Part shown: in pieces, positions 60,407-64,000 of the stretch
How the letters are laid out: the number at the start of each line of letters is the position of its first letter
How positions within the stretch are numbered: the first letter of the stretch is position 1
NCBI GenBank assembly: GCA_964418425.1
Contig: CAYQLT010000004.1
Location: 62,001-126,000 of the forward strand
Source of the DNA: CAYQLT01 sp964418425
GTDB taxonomy: Bacteria > Bacillota > Limnochordia > Limnochordales > Geochordaceae
DNA: 64,000 nt
Direction: 5' to 3'
The notes under the pieces: model-generated
What the model saw: the letters and a program-made list of their open reading frames with translations, nothing else
Told to the model about the DNA's origin: nothing
The model's database searches: none
Position numbers and translations under genes: made by a program

Positions 60407-60697
60407 TCAGCGCCCCTTGCGTTTCGCCTCCAGGCGAACGATCTCCCGGAACAAACTCACCAAAGAGAGGGTGATCCCCAGCACGGTGCCGGCCAGTGTC
60501 AACCACGGGGTCGTACCGAAACGTGCGTCCAGACGTCGCCCGCCCCAAATCCCCAAAAACAAAGCCGCCGCGGCCGTAAACCCCCAGGAGGTGACCGCGC
60601 CGTAGCGAGCCAGATCCTCCAGGGTCCACCGCCGGCGGGGCCCCGGCCGGTCGCTCCCGCGGCTCAAGGCTCGGGACTGGCCGCCCGCCGGACGCAA
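60407..60697 (-). CDS. AtpZ-type small protein
   Basis: AtpZ/AtpI-family, 96 residues with two membrane helices (VTSWGFTAAAALFLGIWGGRRLD and LTLAGTVLGITLSLVSLFREI). First gene of the atp operon, 6 bases before atpI. Confidence 0.85.
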   Translation of the reverse strand: MRPAGGQSRALSRGSDRPGPRRRWTLEDLARYGAVTSWGFTAAAALFLGIWGGRRLDARFGTTPWLTLAGTVLGITLSLVSLFREIVRLEAKRKGR

Positions 60698-60717
60698 GCC
60701 CGGCTCGGACCCAGCGT

Positions 60718-60746
60718 ATTATAGTGCAACCGCCTCTTAGTTTCAA
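60718..60746 (-). promoter_or_regulatory. Sigma-A promoter of the atp operon
   Basis: Minus strand TTGAAA (60741-60746), 17-base spacer, TATAAT (60718-60723). Near-perfect housekeeping promoter, the clearest in the window. Transcription should start near 60711, just ahead of atpZ. In such a GC-rich region this stands out. Confidence 0.85.
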
Positions 60747-60894
60747 CGCTCCGCTGCGCCGGACACCCCATGGCCTTCGGCCGCCCCTTCCGGCTGGTCA
60801 TGGAATCCCGCAGATCCTCTGGGGGACGCCCGTCCAATTTCCCGGGCCGTTGCGCCGTCTCGGACTGACGCCCCGGCCCGGCTTGCGCCGCGCT

Positions 60895-62055
60895 TCAGGC
60901 TTCGAAGGGCTCAGGGTCCTCCGAGCTGAGGCCCAGCACCCGCCGCAAAGCCTGCACGATGCGCCTCGCCGCCAGCCCATCGCCGTACGGGTTGGGCGCC
61001 TCGGCCATGCGGCGATAGGCGTGGTCATCGGTCAGCAGACGCCCCGCTTCCGCCACGATCTTCTGCGGATCGGTGCCCACCAACCGGGCACATCCGGCCT
61101 GCACCCCCTCCGGCCGCTCGGTCACATGCCGCAGCACCAGCACCGGTTTGTGCAGAGCAGGGGCTTCCTCCTGCAGGCCCCCGGAGTCGGTTACCACCAG
61201 GTAGCAGCTCTTCAGCAAATGCACAAAGTCCACGTAGTCCGGGGGAGACAGCAGCACCGTTCGGGGGGCGCCCCCGAGTTCCTGCTGGGCCTCGCGCTTC
61301 ACCGCCGGGTTGGGGTGGACGCTGAGCACCACCGCCACATCCTCGAAACGCTCCACCAGGGTTCGCAGGGCTCCGAATACCCGCCGGTGAGGCTCTCCCC
61401 AGCTCTCCCGCCGGTGCGCCGTCGCCAGGATCATCCTCAGCCCCCGCTGACGTACCTCCCTCAGTTGGCCGTTGAGAGACGGCGAAGGGCCGGCGTTCGG
61501 CCTTTGCACCACCTCCATCAGGGCGTCGATGACCGTGTTGCCGGTAAGCCAGACCCTCTCGGGCGGCACCCCTTCGGCCAGCAGCCGATCTCGGGCCCGA
61601 CGGGTGGGGGCGAAGTGCCATCGGCTCACCACCGTGGTCAGCCGGCGGTTGAGCTCCTCGGGGAAGGGGTTGTCCAGGTCGTCGCTGCGAAGCCCCGCCT
61701 CCACGTGTCCCACGGGAATCCGCTGGTAGAAAGCGGCCAGTGCGGCCGCGAAGGTCGTGGTGGTATCTCCCTGAACCAGCACCACATCCGGCCGGAGGCG
61801 GTGCAGCACCCGCTCAAGCCCCTCCAGCGCCGCGCAGGTCACGTGGGTGAGCGTCTGCCCGGTCTCCATGATGTGCAGGTCCTCGGTTGGACGGATGCCG
61901 AAGACCGCCAGCACCTGGTCCAGCATCTCCCGGTGCTGGCCCGTCACCACCGGGCAGACCTCAAACTCACCGAAGGCCTCGAGAGCCCGGATAACCGGTG
62001 CCAGCTTGATAGCCTCCGGCCGGGTGCCGAAGATGGGACTTACCCGAACCTTCAT
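60895..62055 (-). CDS. wecB: UDP-GlcNAc 2-epimerase (WecB/MnaA)
   Basis: Makes UDP-ManNAc for teichoic-type or ECA-type linkage units and surface glycans. 386 residues: GTRPEAIKLAPVI (~10-22), VVTGQHREMLDQ, VQGDTTTTFAAAL, HVEAGLRSDDLDNPFPEE, DSGGLQEEAP. All hallmark residues present. Overlaps the end of the wecA-type gene by 89 bases. In B. subtilis mnaA also sits between upp and atpI. Confidence 0.95.
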   Translation of the reverse strand: MKVRVSPIFGTRPEAIKLAPVIRALEAFGEFEVCPVVTGQHREMLDQVLAVFGIRPTEDLHIMETGQTLTHVTCAALEGLERVLHRLRPDVVLVQGDTTTTFAAALAAFYQRIPVGHVEAGLRSDDLDNPFPEELNRRLTTVVSRWHFAPTRRARDRLLAEGVPPERVWLTGNTVIDALMEVVQRPNAGPSPSLNGQLREVRQRGLRMILATAHRRESWGEPHRRVFGALRTLVERFEDVAVVLSVHPNPAVKREAQQELGGAPRTVLLSPPDYVDFVHLLKSCYLVVTDSGGLQEEAPALHKPVLVLRHVTERPEGVQAGCARLVGTDPQKIVAEAGRLLTDDHAYRRMAEAPNPYGDGLAARRIVQALRRVLGLSSEDPEPFEA

Positions 62056-63133
62056 GGCCAGCCCCCGTCTTCGTGGCGGGTAGGGGTGCGGGCGTCCTGC
62101 GCTGCCCCCTCACCCAGAAGGCCACCGCCGCCCCCGCCAGCGCCAGGCCCAGCGCCAGCGAGGCTCGCCCCCGAGGCGGCAGGGCCACCGCTATGGCCCC
62201 AAGGCCGGCGCTGGCCGCGTACAGCATCAGCACCGCCTGAGGCGCGCTGAGGCCGGCGGCCACCAGACGGTGATGCACGTGATAGCGGTCCGCTTCCATG
62301 ACGGAACGCCGGGCAACCACGCGTCGCACCACTGCCCAGGCCGTGTCGAACAGCGGAACCCCCAGGCTCACCACGGGCACCAGCAGCGCCACGGCAGCCG
62401 GGCCTTTGGCGGTGCCCGCCGCCGCGGCGGCGGCAAAGGCGAACCCCACCATCAAGGCGCCGCTATCTCCCATGAAGATGCGGGCGGGCGAGAAGTTGTA
62501 CCGCAGAAACGCCAGGCACCCTGCCCCCACGACCGCAAGCAAGCCGGCCGCTTCCACAAAGCCCCGGGACCGGGCGGCAAACGCGCTGGGGACCGCCGCG
62601 ATGGCCACCACGCCCGCCGCCAGCCCGTCCAGGCCGTCAAGGAGATTCACGGCATTGGAGACGGCCACGAGCCACGCTCCGGTCAAAACCGCCGACCAGG
62701 GACCCAGCGCCACCATCCCGGCCGATCCGCCCGACCCCCAGGGAACCGACACGAACTCAATGCGTAGCCCCAACGCCACGCTCACCGCGGCCGCCCCCAC
62801 CTGCCCCGCCAGCTTGGTCCACGGGCTCAGCCCCTTCAGGTCGTCCAGCAGCCCCACGGCCCACGCCAGGGCGCTGCCCGCCAGCACCGCCACCACCAGC
62901 CGGGGGTTTGCGCCACCGGCCACCAGCACCGCCGCCCCCGCGAGCAAGGCGGCCAAAAGCCCCACACCCCCAAGGCGCGGGACGGGCCGCTCGTGGAGAT
63001 GGCGGCCACCGGGCGAGTCCAAAAGCCGATGCGCCCGAGCCCAGCGCTCCACCGGCGGGGTGGCGACAAGCACAACAAAAAAGGCCGCGGTCGCTGCGGC
63101 CCCCAGGGTGGCTGCCCAGGGCGCTTGGGCCAT
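61967..63133 (-). CDS. WecA/TagO-type phosphosugar transferase
   Basis: Integral membrane enzyme that moves GlcNAc-1-P from UDP-GlcNAc to undecaprenyl phosphate. 388 residues, ~10 helices. Motifs: GLLDDLKGLSPW, NLLDGLDGLAAG, ARIFMGDSGALMVGF, and DRYHVHHRLV. ATG 63133 is chosen as it starts the first helix; the end overlaps wecB by 89 bases, an unusual length. Substrate (GlcNAc or another HexNAc) not proven. Confidence 0.93.
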   Translation of the reverse strand: MAQAPWAATLGAAATAAFFVVLVATPPVERWARAHRLLDSPGGRHLHERPVPRLGGVGLLAALLAGAAVLVAGGANPRLVVAVLAGSALAWAVGLLDDLKGLSPWTKLAGQVGAAAVSVALGLRIEFVSVPWGSGGSAGMVALGPWSAVLTGAWLVAVSNAVNLLDGLDGLAAGVVAIAAVPSAFAARSRGFVEAAGLLAVVGAGCLAFLRYNFSPARIFMGDSGALMVGFAFAAAAAAGTAKGPAAVALLVPVVSLGVPLFDTAWAVVRRVVARRSVMEADRYHVHHRLVAAGLSAPQAVLMLYAASAGLGAIAVALPPRGRASLALGLALAGAAVAFWVRGQRRTPAPLPATKTGAGHEGSGKSHLRHPAGGYQAGTGYPGSRGLR

Positions 63134-63156
63134 CGCATCAACCCCGCCCGGGCAGC

Positions 63157-63786
63157 TCAACGGGTGCCATAGAGACGATCCCCCGCATCCCCCAGGCCCG
63201 GCAGGATGTACCCGTGGCTGTCGAGGCGCTCGTCGACGGCCGCCAGGTAGACCTCCACGTCCGGATGGTGCTGCTGCAGCAGGTGCAGCCCCTCGGGTGC
63301 GGCGATGAGGGCCATGACCCGGATGTTATGGCCGCCGCGGTTTTTCACATACCGGACCGCCTCCACCACAGATCCGCCGGTGGCCAGCATGGGGTCGACC
63401 ACGATGACGTCCCGCTCCGCGATGTCGGCGGGCAGTTTGCAGTAGTACTCCACGGGTCGTAGCGTCTGCGGGTCTCGGTAAATGCCCACGTGTCCCACCT
63501 TGGCGGCCGGGATGAGCCTCAGGATTCCGTTGACCATCACCAGGCCTGCTCTCAAAATGGGTACAACCGCCACCTTCTTGCCCGCCAGCGTGACGCCCTG
63601 GGCCGGTGCCAGCGGTGTCTGAACCTCCACCCGCTCTACCGGGAAATCCCGGGTCACCTCGTAGGTGAGCAGCATGGAGACCTCTTCCAGGAGCTCCCGG
63701 AACTCCTTGGGGCCTGTCTCCGCGCAGCGCATGAGGGTAAGCTTGTGCTGCACCAGCGGGTGGTCGATCACGTGAACCGTACCCAA
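63157..63786 (-). CDS. upp: Uracil phosphoribosyltransferase
   Basis: Salvages uracil to UMP. 209 residues: KLTLMRCAETGPKEFRELLEEV opening, PILRAGLVMVNGIL, and the PRPP loop VDPMLATGGSVVEAV. TTG start with GGAAGGGGG 8 bases ahead. It opens the upp-wecA-wecB stretch. Confidence 0.97.
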   Translation of the reverse strand: MGTVHVIDHPLVQHKLTLMRCAETGPKEFRELLEEVSMLLTYEVTRDFPVERVEVQTPLAPAQGVTLAGKKVAVVPILRAGLVMVNGILRLIPAAKVGHVGIYRDPQTLRPVEYYCKLPADIAERDVIVVDPMLATGGSVVEAVRYVKNRGGHNIRVMALIAAPEGLHLLQQHHPDVEVYLAAVDERLDSHGYILPGLGDAGDRLYGTR

Positions 63787-63845
63787 TGAGCCGGCCCCCT
63801 TCCGCCTGCCTGGCCCCTCAACCCGCTGTCAGGACGCCTTGCGCC

Positions 63846-64000
63846 TCACCCGGGGGTCGGCCCGGCCGGTCCCGGCCCGCCGGGAGCGCCCGCATACAGC
63901 CGCTCCATCGCGGCGATCTTGTCCAGCCGCCGACCGTGCCGCCCCCCCTCGAATCGCCCGTCCAGGAACGCCCGCACCACCTCAGCCGCCAGGCCGGGCC
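63846..64000 (-). CDS. rpiB: Ribose 5-phosphate isomerase B, 3' end only
   Basis: Reading in from the right edge gives AAEVVRAFLDGRFEGGRHGRR and LDKIAAMERL, the C-terminal RpiB signature (F-E-G-G-R-H-x-R-R-x-x-K-I), then a Pro/Gly-rich tail and TGA at 63846-63848. The start is outside the window. It is followed by upp after 59 bases. Confidence 0.85.
   Translation of the reverse strand, partial: PGLAAEVVRAFLDGRFEGGRHGRRLDKIAAMERLYAGAPGGPGPAGPTPG

Noticed and set aside
1..64000. CRISPR arrays, tRNA, rRNA, insertion sequences
   Set aside because: No regularly spaced repeats, no cloverleaf or rRNA signatures, and no transposase-like frames were seen.

Overview
The window is about 64 kb of high-GC DNA carrying one compact set of genes. 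Everything to the right of about position 1200 reads leftward on the minus strand; only the fragment at the left edge reads rightward. Gene content points to a spore-forming, flagellated Firmicute with an LPS-type outer membrane. It has spoIIID and a SpoIIQ-like gene, flagellar P- and L-ring genes (flgI, flgH) that only make sense with an outer membrane, and a full set of lipid A, Lpt and Bam/Tam genes. High GC, SLH-domain outer-membrane proteins, LpxI instead of LpxH, and the gene order suggest a Limnochordia-like lineage. That placement is inference from content, not a database match.

Layout in the direction of transcription (right to left). (1) 63.8-53.1 kb: the end of rpiB, then upp, a wecA/tagO-type phosphosugar transferase, wecB/mnaA, and a ten-gene F-type ATP synthase operon (atpZ-I-B-E-F-H-A-G-D-C) behind a near-consensus sigma-A promoter. 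(2) 53.0-49.5 kb: spoIIQ-like, spoIIID, mreB/mbl-type, flgF/flhO and flgG/flhP. As I remember it, this block from upp to flhP is close to the Bacillus subtilis order. (3) 48.4-45.1 kb: flgA, flgH, flgI and a flgJ-type rod-binding gene, interrupted by a 100-N assembly gap that cuts flgA and probably flgH. (4) 45.0-16.5 kb: the outer-membrane block. It holds an S55 (SpoIVB-type) protein, tamB, bamA, ompH/skp, lpxD, two beta-barrel proteins, one lptF/G-type permease, lptD, lptC, lptA, a 986-residue ABC ATPase fusion of unknown function, lpxC, fabZ, lpxA, lpxI, lpxB, an lpxB-like paralogue, msbA, a sugar epimerase and lptB. (5) 16.4-9.9 kb: a DUF3084 protein, an SLH/coiled-coil/membrane-anchor protein resembling the Thermotoga Omp-alpha rod, a YqgF-like nuclease and an SLH-beta-barrel (OmpM-like) protein. 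(6) 9.9-1.2 kb: an unknown exported protein, a polysaccharide export protein with nine SLBB domains, a Wzz-type chain-length protein, a CpsD-type tyrosine kinase with an eight-tyrosine tail, a CpsB-type phosphatase and a ParB-family protein. (7) Left edge: an MFS transporter.

The genes form one envelope programme. LpxA/C/D/I/B build the lipid A disaccharide, MsbA flips it, LptB/F(G)/C/A/D carry it out, BamA/TamB/Skp place outer-membrane proteins, SLH proteins tie the outer membrane to the wall, and Wzz/SLBB/CpsD/CpsB make and export a surface polysaccharide. Many neighbours overlap by four bases and start with GTG or TTG, so translational coupling is common. A motif resembling sigma-H promoters (AGGA, exactly 17 bases, GAAT or GAAA) occurs in at least four intergenic regions in front of envelope genes.

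The most unusual items are the ABC fusion between lptA and lpxC, the nine-SLBB exporter, an ATP synthase c subunit with proline moved from helix 2 to helix 1, the recurrent sigma-H-like motif, and lpxC without a standard start codon.
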